Shown one piece after another: positions 9,483 to 17,658 of a stretch of 64,000 bases of DNA. Position numbers and translations under genes: made by a program. The DNA is from Pseudomonas neuropathica (GTDB lineage: Bacteria; Pseudomonadota; Gammaproteobacteria; Pseudomonadales; Pseudomonadaceae), in assembly GCF_015461835.1 (NCBI RefSeq), contig NZ_JACOPX010000013.1, positions 1-64,000 of the forward strand, in the 5' to 3' direction. Position 1 is the stretch's first letter, and every line of letters starts with the position of its first letter. A model generated the notes under the pieces. The model ran no database searches and was not told where the DNA came from. It was given only the letters and a program-made list of their open reading frames with translations.

Positions 9483-9511
9483 AGTATAGCGACAGGCCCT
9501 AGACCGGCAAA
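9483..9511 (-). promoter_or_regulatory. Candidate sigma-70 promoter of the AhpA-like gene
   Basis: On the minus strand, TTTGCC (9506-9511) and TATACT (9483-9488) are separated by exactly 17 bases. They lie 36-64 bases upstream of the start codon at 9447. Confidence 0.5.
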
Positions 9512-9581
9512 GCGCTCGCGGTGCCCGATGGTCACTGAAAGTGGGTAGAATGCGGTTTTTTTCCAGTTGCGGGGGTGCGCG

Positions 9582-10796
9582 TTGCGCGAAATCGTCCTGA
9601 TTAACATCACGGGAGTCGACCGTCCGGGTCTGACTGCGGCCATTACCGGCGTTCTGGCACAAGGTGGTGTGAACATTCTCGACATCGGTCAGGCGGTGAT
9701 CCACGACACCCTGTCGTTCGGCATCCTGGTTGAAATCCCCGATTCCGAGCAAGGCAAGTCCGTGCTCAAGGACATTCTGTTCAAGGGCTACGAGCTCGAT
9801 CAGCAGGTACGCTTCACGCCGGTGTCCGAAGAGGATTACCAGCAGTGGGTGGGCAATCAGGGCAAGAAGCGCCACATCGTCACCCTGCTGACCCGCAAAG
9901 TAACCGCTGGTCAATTGCAGGCTGTCAGCTCGATCACCGCCAAATACGGCCTGAATATCGATCACATCGACCGTCTGTCGGGTCGCATGCCGCTGGACAC
10001 TCCAGCGGACAAAGGCAAGGGCTGCATCGAGTTCTCGGTGCGTGGCGAAGCGGCCGATCCACAGGCGCTGCGTGCCGAATTCCTCAGCGTTGCCCAAGCG
10101 CTGAACGTCGATATCGCCTTTCAGGAAGATTCGCTGTTCCGGCGCAACCGTCGTCTGGCGGTGTTCGACATGGACTCGACGCTGATCGAGGCCGAGGTCA
10201 TTGACGAGTTGGCCAAGGCTGCCGGCGTGGGCGAGCAGGTGTCCGAAATCACTGAGCGGGCGATGGCCGGCGAGCTGGATTTCCGCGCCAGTTTCAAAGA
10301 GCGTCTGGCCTTGCTCAAAGGTCTGGATGTCAGCGTGCTCGACTCGATCGGCGCTTCCCTGCGTCTGACCGAAGGCGCCGAAACGCTGTTCGCCGAACTC
10401 AAGCGTCTGGGCTACAAGACCGCGATCCTGTCCGGTGGCTTCACCTATTTCGCCAAGCAATTGCAGGCCAAACTCGGCATCGACTATGTGTTTGCCAACG
10501 AACTGGAAGTGGTCGATGGCAAGTGTACTGGCGTGGCGATCGAGCCGATCGTCGATGCCCAGCGCAAGGCTGATTTGCTCAAAGAGCTGGCACACAAGGA
10601 AGGTTTGCGTCTGGAGCAGACCATCGCGGTCGGCGACGGCGCGAATGACCTGCCGATGCTGGCGATTGCCGGTTTGGGCGTAGCGTTCCGTGCCAAGCCG
10701 TTGGTGAAGCAGTCGGCGAAGCAGGCGATTTCGACGTTGGGGCTGGATGGCGTGCTGTATCTGCTGGGTTTCCGTGACCGCGACGGGCAGCTCTGA
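9582..10796 (+). CDS. serB: Phosphoserine phosphatase
   Basis: A 404-residue SerB, which dephosphorylates phosphoserine in the last step of serine synthesis. Two N-terminal ACT-like domains start with EIVLINITGVDRPGLTAA; the pseudomonad form is longer than the E. coli enzyme for this reason. The C-terminal HAD phosphatase has motif I VFDMDSTLIEAE near residue 205, motif II LSGGFTYFA and motif III GDGANDLPML. The TTG at 9582 (MREIVL) is preferred over the in-frame TTG at 9567. It has a GGGGG box 6 bases upstream and gives the usual family N-terminus. Confidence 0.95.
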   Translation: MREIVLINITGVDRPGLTAAITGVLAQGGVNILDIGQAVIHDTLSFGILVEIPDSEQGKSVLKDILFKGYELDQQVRFTPVSEEDYQQWVGNQGKKRHIVTLLTRKVTAGQLQAVSSITAKYGLNIDHIDRLSGRMPLDTPADKGKGCIEFSVRGEAADPQALRAEFLSVAQALNVDIAFQEDSLFRRNRRLAVFDMDSTLIEAEVIDELAKAAGVGEQVSEITERAMAGELDFRASFKERLALLKGLDVSVLDSIGASLRLTEGAETLFAELKRLGYKTAILSGGFTYFAKQLQAKLGIDYVFANELEVVDGKCTGVAIEPIVDAQRKADLLKELAHKEGLRLEQTIAVGDGANDLPMLAIAGLGVAFRAKPLVKQSAKQAISTLGLDGVLYLLGFRDRDGQL

Positions 10797-10819
10797 GATC
10801 TCTATCGCCTGACTTGGCC

Positions 10820-10888
10820 TCTTCGCGAGCAGGCTCGCTCCCACAGTTGAAATGTATTCCAATGTGGGAGCTAGCCTGCTCGCGAAGG
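10820..10888. repeat. Paired REP palindromes (REPIN-like)
   Basis: CTTCGCGAGCAGGCTCGCTCCCAC and its near inverse TGTGGGAGCTAGCCTGCTCGCGAAG lie head to head about 20 bases apart. They sit in the convergent gap between serB and the PilZ-like gene. This is the standard extragenic REP form of pseudomonads and may also act as a 3'-end hairpin for both flanking genes. Confidence 0.85.
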
Positions 10889-10915
10889 TTGCGCCGCCGA
10901 TCCATCGGCGGGCAC

Positions 10916-12670
10916 TTAAAGCGATTTCCACAACGAATCAAAATCCTCTTCGCTCCCGGCATTGCGCGCGGTTTCCAGCGAGCGATAGGCGAATTGATTG
11001 AAACTGTGCGTACTCGCCACCCGTCGATCCAGCCCGGCGCGGTGTTCTTCGCCTTGGGTGTTTATCAGCACTTTACTGCCTTCCTGAAACGGCAAGCGCG
11101 GCGCCAGCAAGGTTGCCGGCAAATCTATCGCACTGATCTCCGGTAACAATAATCCGCGCAGATACTGGCTGTGATCGTCCCGTGAGCGCACCAGTTGCAG
11201 GCCGCAAGGCTGGGCATGTGGCGCCACCAGCTCAATGCCCATTTGCGTGCCGCCGCCGCGCACCTGGCGGATCCAGCGAATGACCGCGATGCTCCAGCCC
11301 AGACTGACACTGTCCTGAATGCCGAGCATTTCTCCGGCCTGCAGCTCGGCGGGCACTTCATTCGGCCACGCCAGGCAATATCCGCCGGGGCTGTGATTGA
11401 TCACCGGCAGGGCATGGGTCGGGTAGTGCGGCGTACTGTCGGTGCCGCTTTCATCCTCGAACAAGTGGTCGTACTGGATTTCCTCGTAAGGCAAAAATTC
11501 ATCAGTTTTGCTCTGCGGTGCGGCGTCGAAGGCTTGGCTCCAACTGTCCTTTTCACCTTTGGCGACGGCACTGCTGAAATTCGCCGAGCGCGTTCCGGGA
11601 TGCTTGAGCAGCTCGCTGAAACTGCGCTCGCCACCCAGATAAAAGTGCAGGGCGCTCATGCCCACGCACACGGTCAGATGGCCTTGGCCGACGGTGCGCT
11701 GAAAGCTGCGCTCGGCAGCTTGTCCCCAGGTGGCATGCAGGTGTTGCAGGGTGTCGAAGCTGAGCCCGGGCGGAACGGGCAGCGGTGTCGATGTGGGCTG
11801 GTGCTGCAAATGCGCTTCGATGGCGTTCACCAGTGGCTGCGGATCGAAGCCGAGCAATCCGGCCTGTTCTTCGCTGCGAAACATGTTGCGGTAGCGCGGG
11901 CCGGTATCGATCGCCGGGCTGATCGCAAACAGTCCTTCGCTCGAGCGACCGGGATGCAATTTGAGCAGGGCGCTCCACGGTTCGAGTACTTCAGCCAATC
12001 GGGCGATCTGGTTCTGCCGCAATTGATTGCAGCGGGCACTGCCCAGGAGCAGGGCGGCGATGTAAGTCTGTTCAAGCGTGAGTTCGGTGGTGAGGCTGGC
12101 GAGATCGTCGCGGACCCGGCGCTGTTGCAGTTGTAGTTCGCAGGCGATGCGATACAGCTGATGCAGTTCGAACCACACCTGCTCCGGTGCCGCGCTGTAC
12201 AGTTGCGTCGCACGCAGCAGTTGACCCTTGAGAGCATGGGCCGCCCGTTGCAGGGCGGTGCTGACCAATATCGCGCGATCCTTGCTGTACTTCGGCGCAA
12301 TCCGCAACACGATCTGTTTGTAGCCGACGGCCAGATGGCTTTGCAGCGCCTGGCACAAATTGCTGATCTTGCGTGAACGCTCGTCGAGCATGATCGCTTG
12401 ATGCAGGAAGTGCCGTTCCAGATGCTGGCAGACGAAATACACCTCGGGTCGCAGCAGCTCCAGCAGGTTGAGGCGATTGTCACTGGGGGTGAGAAGTAGA
12501 TTGAGTTCGCCCAGGCCTTGATACAGCAGGCGGGCGGTTTCACCGATGTTGGCCTTGGGCAGGCCGGCGATCCAGCGCTTGAGGTCGCGCGGCGTTGCTT
12601 CGCAAAACGACAGACGCGTTTGCGTCGGGGGCGGGGCGCTCAGGGAGGGTTGGGGACGAGACTCACTCAT
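10916..12670 (-). CDS. PilZ-like c-di-GMP effector candidate (PA4958 position)
   Basis: A 584-residue protein in the chromosomal slot between serB and psd, where pseudomonads carry a large protein with a C-terminal PilZ-type domain. The first ~320 residues are helix-rich with no recognisable enzyme motif. The C-terminal part contains VINHSPGGYCLAW near residue 420, which fits the PilZ N/DxSxxG half-site. The partner RxxxR expected about 20-30 residues earlier is not there; that stretch is acidic. Binding of c-di-GMP is therefore doubtful. The start at 12670 (MSESRPQP) has an AAGG box upstream; the ATG 39 bases earlier has none. Confidence 0.6.
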   Translation of the reverse strand: MSESRPQPSLSAPPPTQTRLSFCEATPRDLKRWIAGLPKANIGETARLLYQGLGELNLLLTPSDNRLNLLELLRPEVYFVCQHLERHFLHQAIMLDERSRKISNLCQALQSHLAVGYKQIVLRIAPKYSKDRAILVSTALQRAAHALKGQLLRATQLYSAAPEQVWFELHQLYRIACELQLQQRRVRDDLASLTTELTLEQTYIAALLLGSARCNQLRQNQIARLAEVLEPWSALLKLHPGRSSEGLFAISPAIDTGPRYRNMFRSEEQAGLLGFDPQPLVNAIEAHLQHQPTSTPLPVPPGLSFDTLQHLHATWGQAAERSFQRTVGQGHLTVCVGMSALHFYLGGERSFSELLKHPGTRSANFSSAVAKGEKDSWSQAFDAAPQSKTDEFLPYEEIQYDHLFEDESGTDSTPHYPTHALPVINHSPGGYCLAWPNEVPAELQAGEMLGIQDSVSLGWSIAVIRWIRQVRGGGTQMGIELVAPHAQPCGLQLVRSRDDHSQYLRGLLLPEISAIDLPATLLAPRLPFQEGSKVLINTQGEEHRAGLDRRVASTHSFNQFAYRSLETARNAGSEEDFDSLWKSL

Positions 12671-12890
12671 GCCTTGACGGGCTCCGGCGGCGGAAGGGGC
12701 AATGCCCAAAACTCTAGCAGCTGTGGTCTGTTTCGCTGGGTAGCGTCAGACTTTTTGACCGCTGGTCTGCTGGCCGGATGCCATTCCCCAAGCCCTACTA
12801 GGCTCTCAGGCGTGCGATCGGAAACGCACGGTTGCACGGCCTGCCGTCAACCTCGGGCAGGTCTCCCGAAACTTCAAGGAGATGAGGTTC

Positions 12891-13292
12891 ATGTCTAAAT
12901 ATGCAGTGGCAAATCAATGGGGTGGCAGTTCGGCGCCGTGGCATCCGGGTGGAACCTGGGTACTCGGCGGGCGGGACAACCAGAATGTCGTCGCTATCGA
13001 GATCAAGTCGCGCGATGACGGTAAAACGTTCACCGGCACCATGACCTATGCCGGGGAAGGTCCCATTGGCTTCAAAGCGCAACGCACCGGTCAGAACCAG
13101 TACAACGTCGAGAATCAGTGGGGTGGCAATGATGCCCCATGGCATCCGGGCGGCAAGTGGGTGATTGGCGGCCGGGACAATCAGAACGTTATCGCGTTGA
13201 GCGTCACGTCCAGTGACGGAGGGAAAAACCTCAGTGGCACCAATACCTATGCCAACGAAGGCCCGATCGGCTTTCGTGGGCAAATAGAGTAA
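12891..13292 (+). CDS. OAA-family high-mannose-binding lectin
   Basis: A 133-residue lectin of the Oscillatoria agardhii agglutinin (OAA) family, the size of the known P. fluorescens agglutinin. It is two tandem ~66-residue repeats. Each has NQWGGS/ND-APWHPGG-W, an LGGRDNQNV or IGGRDNQNV block, and YANEGPIGF or YAGEGPIGF. Those Trp/Gly residues build the oligomannose-binding sites at the two ends of the barrel in this family. There is no signal peptide, typical for the family; the route out of the cell is unknown. The start at 12891 is set by AAGGAG 9 bases upstream, and the in-frame ATG at 12882 sits almost on that box. It is a single-gene unit between two oppositely oriented genes, hence probably acquired. 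Confidence 0.92.
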   Translation: MSKYAVANQWGGSSAPWHPGGTWVLGGRDNQNVVAIEIKSRDDGKTFTGTMTYAGEGPIGFKAQRTGQNQYNVENQWGGNDAPWHPGGKWVIGGRDNQNVIALSVTSSDGGKNLSGTNTYANEGPIGFRGQIE

Positions 13293-13309
13293 CGGCACCA
13301 CCGAGTCGT

Positions 13310-13343
13310 ATCCGCCTTTTCGCAGACGTGTGAAAAGGCGGAT
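13310..13343. terminator. Bidirectional terminator between lectin and psd
   Basis: A 12-bp perfect stem, ATCCGCCTTTTC and GAAAAGGCGGAT, with a 10-base loop lies 17 bases after the lectin stop and 18 bases beyond the psd stop. The A/T-rich arms can serve both strands. Confidence 0.7.
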
Positions 13344-13361
13344 CAGTGGCTCACATCATGT

Positions 13362-14222
13362 TCAGGCTTTTGGCAGCGCCAGGCCTTGACCCATCTGCAC
13401 TGGCGAACCCGCCACCAGCTCTTGCGCCCATGTCACCTGATCCGGCCCGAACAGCACGATCGCGGTCGAACCCAGTTTGAAGCGACCCAGTTCGGCGCCT
13501 TTTTCCAGATGAATCGGCGCGCGGGCGGCTTCGTCGTAGCGGAAGGTTTTCAGTTCGCGCTTCGGCGGCGTGACCAGACCGGCCCATACGGTTTCGATCG
13601 AAGCGACGATCATCGCACCCACCAGCACCACGGCCATCGGCCCGCGCTCGGTGTCGAAAATGCACGCCACGCGCTCGTTGCGGGCGAACAGTTCCGGAAC
13701 GTTTTCTGCGGTGGTCTGGTTGACCGAGAAGATCCGGCCCGGGATGTAGACCATTTCGCGCAGGGTGCCGGCCAGCGGCATGTGCACGCGGTGGTAGTCC
13801 TTCGGCGACAGGTAAATGGTGGCGAAGTCGCCGCCCATGAACGGTGCAGCGTTAGCCGCATCACCGCCGAGCAGTTCCAGCACGCTGAAACTGTGGCCCT
13901 TGGCCTGGAACACGCGACCGTGTTCGATCGGGCCAAGCTGGCTGACCGCACCGTCGGCCGGACTGAGGATCGCGCCCGGGGTTTCGTCCAGTGGACGCGC
14001 ACCCTCTTTCAAGGCCCGGGTGAAGAAGGCGTTGAAGTGCTCGTAGGCAGTGAGGTCTTCGACCAGCGCTTGCGACATGTCCACCTGGTAGCGCTTGGCG
14101 AACCATTGGGTGAAGGCATTCTTGAACCAGCGCACGCGGCATTCGGCAATGCAGCCGGCCAGACGCGATAGCAGGTGATGAGGCAGCAGGTACTGGCTGA
14201 GGATAAACAGACGCTCTTTCAT
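13362..14222 (-). CDS. psd: Phosphatidylserine decarboxylase proenzyme
   Basis: A 286-residue inner-membrane-associated enzyme that decarboxylates phosphatidylserine to phosphatidylethanolamine. The self-cleavage site LGST (in FKLGSTAIVLF near residue 252) marks where the pyruvoyl cofactor is formed at Ser. The HxxDYHRVHMPL-type block reads KDYHRVHMPLAG near residue 143, and SPADGAVSQLG is near residue 90. Full family length. It follows the rhodanese gene by 18 bases on the same strand and is probably co-transcribed with it, as in other pseudomonads. Confidence 0.97.
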   Translation of the reverse strand: MKERLFILSQYLLPHHLLSRLAGCIAECRVRWFKNAFTQWFAKRYQVDMSQALVEDLTAYEHFNAFFTRALKEGARPLDETPGAILSPADGAVSQLGPIEHGRVFQAKGHSFSVLELLGGDAANAAPFMGGDFATIYLSPKDYHRVHMPLAGTLREMVYIPGRIFSVNQTTAENVPELFARNERVACIFDTERGPMAVVLVGAMIVASIETVWAGLVTPPKRELKTFRYDEAARAPIHLEKGAELGRFKLGSTAIVLFGPDQVTWAQELVAGSPVQMGQGLALPKA

Positions 14223-14240
14223 TAGTTGTCCTTAAAAACC

Positions 14241-15056
14241 TTAAATCTCGACTGGCGTATCTGGGTGGTTGCCCCATTCGCCCCAGGAACCGGCGTAGCC
14301 CTTGACCCGCGGATAACCGAGGGATTTGGCCACCAGATAAGTGAAGCCCGACCGGTGATGGGTCTGGCAGTGGGTAATGATTTCTTTGTCCTTGGTGATC
14401 CCGAGGTCTTCGAGGATCTGCGGCATGTCTGTGCGAATGCGCAACTGACGGGCCTTGTCCATGCCGGCAGTCCATTCGAAATTGACCGCGCCGGGGATGT
14501 GCCCAGCCTTGGCGGCCAGCACTTTCTCACCGGAATACTCCAGTGGCCCGCGCGCATCCCAGATCGCCAGATCGGCAGCACCGAGGCGGCTCTGCAGGTA
14601 TTCACGGGTCGCGGTCGGTTCTTCATGCAGGGTCAATGGCACAGGGCCGCCCACTGCAGGCGGAATCTGGATCGACATCGGCATGCCGGCCGCCAGCCAC
14701 GCCGGCAGACCGCCGTCGACGTAGTGATACTTGTCGTGACCGATCACGTCGAGCAGCCAGATGAAACGCCCGGCCCAACCGCCGCCTTCGTCGTCATAGA
14801 CCACGTAGACCGCATCTTTGCGATGGCCCAGTTCACCGAACAACGCTTCCAGGTCGCCTTTGGCCGGCAACAAGCCCGGCGCCGGTGGCTGGCCGAGCTG
14901 GGTGCGTTTCGGGTCGACAAAGCGTGCGCCGGGAAAGTGACCTTCGGCATACCGGGCAGGGCTGGTCAGGTCCACCAGAATCAGTTCAGGGGAATCGAGA
15001 CGCGGGAGCAGGTCGCTCGGCTCGATGACGAGCGGCAAGCCAGAGAAGTCAGACAT
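14241..15056 (-). CDS. rhdA: Thiosulfate:cyanide sulfurtransferase (rhodanese)
   Basis: A 271-residue tandem-domain rhodanese. It transfers the sulfane sulfur of thiosulfate to cyanide or another acceptor through a persulfide on one Cys. The C-terminal domain has the active loop CQTHHRSG. This matches the distinctive loop known for RhdA of Azotobacter and Pseudomonas, not the CRxGxR/T loop of other sulfurtransferases. The N-terminal domain keeps the fold but its loop has VYDDEGGG and no Cys, so it is inactive. The start at 15056 (MSDFSGLPL) is preceded by AGGT; an ATG 18 bases upstream is less likely. Confidence 0.93.
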   Translation of the reverse strand: MSDFSGLPLVIEPSDLLPRLDSPELILVDLTSPARYAEGHFPGARFVDPKRTQLGQPPAPGLLPAKGDLEALFGELGHRKDAVYVVYDDEGGGWAGRFIWLLDVIGHDKYHYVDGGLPAWLAAGMPMSIQIPPAVGGPVPLTLHEEPTATREYLQSRLGAADLAIWDARGPLEYSGEKVLAAKAGHIPGAVNFEWTAGMDKARQLRIRTDMPQILEDLGITKDKEIITHCQTHHRSGFTYLVAKSLGYPRVKGYAGSWGEWGNHPDTPVEI

Positions 15057-15098
15057 GTGAGGTCTCCAGAGCACAAAGGGGAGGATTGTAGCGCAGCC

Positions 15099-16637
15099 TC
15101 ATCGGCCGCGGCTGCTAAAGCTGTGCAGGGCCTTTTCGATGCACTGTGCGGTTTTGCCAAAGGCTTGCACGGTGATATCGGCGAACGGCCCGCCGCCCTG
15201 ATCGGCGACGACAATCATGATCACCCGGCCGTTATTGACCAGGGAACGCAGGAACAGATGCTCGCCACGAAACAGGGTGCGCAGGCTCGCTGGCAGCAGA
15301 GCGGAGAACTGAGCGTTGTTCTCGGGATTGATCCGCACCTGCGCCTGTTGCGCGAGCAGCCGTTGCAAGACCTTGCTCTGGCTGACGACGAAATTCAGCG
15401 CCGCCCCTTCTTTCGGCAGCCCGGCGGTTTGATTCACGCGCAGATTGGACTGTGTGCGATCGGCCATCAGGATCATCACCCGGCGCATGCCGCTGGCGAC
15501 CAGCGCATCGCGAGCGGCGACGGTCAGGCTCATGGCATTGGTGAAGCGGCTTGGCTCGGCCAATAGCTCGGCGCATTGCTGGCGCCATTGCGTCAGATCT
15601 TCCGAGGTTGGCGCAGCGGCGGGCAGCATGCCGGCTGGCAAACGATGGGTGCCCCATGGCCACAGCAACGAAACCGCCGGATGCCACAGGTCGGGCATCG
15701 CATGATGGCGCGCGCTGTTGGCGGCTTGCTGGTGCAACTGTTGTTGCACTTCATCCATGGAAATCTGCAGATAAAGGCTGGTCAGGTACTGCCAGCGTTC
15801 GCTGTGCGGACTGTCCCACGCCTGTTGCGCAGACAGTGCCAGGCCGTTGGCCAGCAGCACGGTGTTGGCTGGCTGGTTGAGCCAGCGGCGCAGGGTCGGG
15901 TCGTCATCGAGGCGGTTTTGCTGGCGCAACGGATGTTCGCTGTCGCGGGCGATGCGCAGCACTTTGACCAGTTCGCGCTGTTCACTCAGCAGCAGCTTAT
16001 AACCCTGCTGCACCCAGATCGGCAGGTGCCAGACTTGCACCAGCGCCTCGGCGATTTTCAGCAGGCGTGCGCCGAACAATTGCTTTTCGACCACGCGCGC
16101 CGATTCGCCCTTGTGGATAACCCGCAGTTCCCATTCTTCGAGCAATTGCGGATAAGTCAGCGCCAATGGCCACAGCGGCGACAAAAACAACAGGCTGCCC
16201 CAATGAATGTCCTGCCACAGCCGCGCCAGCCGACTGGCGAAAAAACCGTTGGCCTGTTGCGTCGCGTGCTGGCTGATCATCTGCAATTGGCGCAGGGCCT
16301 TGGGGATTTGCATCTGCGGTTCAGCGGGCAGGCGCGCGAGCAATTCTTCAGTCCGCGCCAGGCCGAGACGGTTGATCGCCACCTCGAGATTTTCCGCCGG
16401 TGCGGCCATGGTGCCGTGGGTGTGACGATTCGCCTCACGGATGATGCTCAAGGCCAGTGCCGGGCTGTCCTGCATCAGTTCGGCGATGTCGCGCAGCGAG
16501 CTGCGATTGTCGCGGATCGCCCGACAGACTTTGTCGTGAGCCTCTTGCGGCACGGGCAGCCGGACGCTGTCGAGCAGCTTGACCCAGCCGTCGAGCGTGG
16601 TCGGTATTGCGTGTGGGACGTTCGTTTCATTAGCCAT
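15099..16637 (-). CDS. HDOD-domain signalling protein
   Basis: A 512-residue protein with an HDOD domain in its N-terminal half. Visible blocks are LPVPQEAHDKVCRAI, DIAELMQDSPALALSIIREANR and the NRLGLARTEELLAR helix. HDOD proteins are HD-like folds without catalytic metal ligands and act as signalling scaffolds. The C-terminal ~170 residues look like a GAF-type or similar alpha/beta sensor (GMRRVMILMADRTQSNLRVN) followed by VIMIVVADQGGGPF. It is divergent from motAB, as in other pseudomonads. A role in motility or virulence control is inference from position. Confidence 0.8.
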   Translation of the reverse strand: MANETNVPHAIPTTLDGWVKLLDSVRLPVPQEAHDKVCRAIRDNRSSLRDIAELMQDSPALALSIIREANRHTHGTMAAPAENLEVAINRLGLARTEELLARLPAEPQMQIPKALRQLQMISQHATQQANGFFASRLARLWQDIHWGSLLFLSPLWPLALTYPQLLEEWELRVIHKGESARVVEKQLFGARLLKIAEALVQVWHLPIWVQQGYKLLLSEQRELVKVLRIARDSEHPLRQQNRLDDDPTLRRWLNQPANTVLLANGLALSAQQAWDSPHSERWQYLTSLYLQISMDEVQQQLHQQAANSARHHAMPDLWHPAVSLLWPWGTHRLPAGMLPAAAPTSEDLTQWRQQCAELLAEPSRFTNAMSLTVAARDALVASGMRRVMILMADRTQSNLRVNQTAGLPKEGAALNFVVSQSKVLQRLLAQQAQVRINPENNAQFSALLPASLRTLFRGEHLFLRSLVNNGRVIMIVVADQGGGPFADITVQAFGKTAQCIEKALHSFSSRGR

Positions 16638-16708
16638 GTCTGGACGGGATCTTCACTGACTGTAGACGCGCCCGGCATGGGCTAAATTGGCTTTTCGCCT
16701 GAACTGGC

Positions 16709-16735
16709 TATAGTCTGGCGCAGTTTTGCCGATAA
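16709..16735 (+). promoter_or_regulatory. Sigma-28 (FliA) promoter of motAB
   Basis: TATAGTCT, 11 bases, then GCCGATAA. The -10 half is a perfect match to the flagellar sigma-28 consensus (TAAAGTTT-N11-GCCGATAA). The -35 half matches six of eight positions, and the spacing is exact. It lies 69 bases before the motA start at 16804, consistent with late-class flagellar expression. Confidence 0.8.
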
Positions 16736-16803
16736 GTAGAAGAAGAGATTTTTTAACTTCCGAATATGACCTTGAACCCGACTTAAATAAGTACTTTCTA
16801 CCT

Positions 16804-17655
16804 ATGGCTAAAATTATCGGCATCATCGTCGTATTCGCGAGCGTGCTCGGCGGATACGTGCTCTCCCACGGCAAGATTGCCGCCCTGATCCAGCCCTTCG
16901 AGGTGATGATCATCGGTGGTGCGGCACTGGGTGCATTCCTCCAGGCCAACCCCGGTTACATGACGATGCACGTGCTCAAGAAATCCCTGAGCATGTTCAG
17001 TTCGCGCTTCAGCCACACGTTCTATCTGGAAGTGCTCGGGCTGATCTACGAGATCCTCAACAAGAGCCGCCGCGAAGGCATGATGGCCATCGAAGGCGAC
17101 ATCGAAGATGCCGCCGCGAGCCCGATCTTCGCCAAGTACCCGGCAGTCCTCAAAGACGAGCGCATGACCGCGTTCATCTGCGATTACCTGCGCATCATGT
17201 CGTCCGGCAACATGGCGCCGCACGAGCTGGAAGGCTTGTTCGACATGGAACTGTACAGCCTGAAAGAAGACCTTGAGCATCCATCTCATGCGGTGAACGG
17301 CATCGCTGATGCCATGCCCGGTTTCGGTATCGTCGCGGCGGTACTCGGTATCGTGGTGACCATGGCCTCGCTGGGTGAAGGTGATCAGAAGTCCATCGGT
17401 CTGCACGTTGGTGCGGCACTGGTCGGTACCTTCTTCGGTATTCTCGCGGCGTACGGTTTCTTCGGCCCATTGGCGCATTCCCTGGCTCATGATGCCAAGG
17501 AAGAGCTGAACGTCTACGAAGCCATCAAGGCCTCGCTGGTGGCTTCGGCTTCCGGCATGCCGCCTTCGCTGGCGGTCGAGTTCGGTCGCAAGGTTTTGTA
17601 CCCGGCGCACCGTCCAAGCTTCGCCGAGCTGGAACAAGCGGTTCGCGGTCGCTAA
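16804..17655 (+). CDS. motA: Flagellar motor stator protein MotA
   Basis: A 283-residue inner-membrane stator subunit that forms the proton channel with MotB. Four transmembrane segments are visible (about residues 3-20, 33-50, 170-192 and 203-222). The cytoplasmic loop between segments 2 and 3 holds the charged residues that contact FliG. Family signatures are GGYVLSHGKIAAL, MPGFGIVAAVLGIVVTM and VGTFFGILAAYGFFGP. The start at 16804 (MAKIIGIIV) gives the family length; in-frame extension to 16726 would run through the sigma-28 promoter. motB starts three bases after the stop. Confidence 0.97.
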   Translation: MAKIIGIIVVFASVLGGYVLSHGKIAALIQPFEVMIIGGAALGAFLQANPGYMTMHVLKKSLSMFSSRFSHTFYLEVLGLIYEILNKSRREGMMAIEGDIEDAAASPIFAKYPAVLKDERMTAFICDYLRIMSSGNMAPHELEGLFDMELYSLKEDLEHPSHAVNGIADAMPGFGIVAAVLGIVVTMASLGEGDQKSIGLHVGAALVGTFFGILAAYGFFGPLAHSLAHDAKEELNVYEAIKASLVASASGMPPSLAVEFGRKVLYPAHRPSFAELEQAVRGR

Positions 17656-17658
17656 GTC

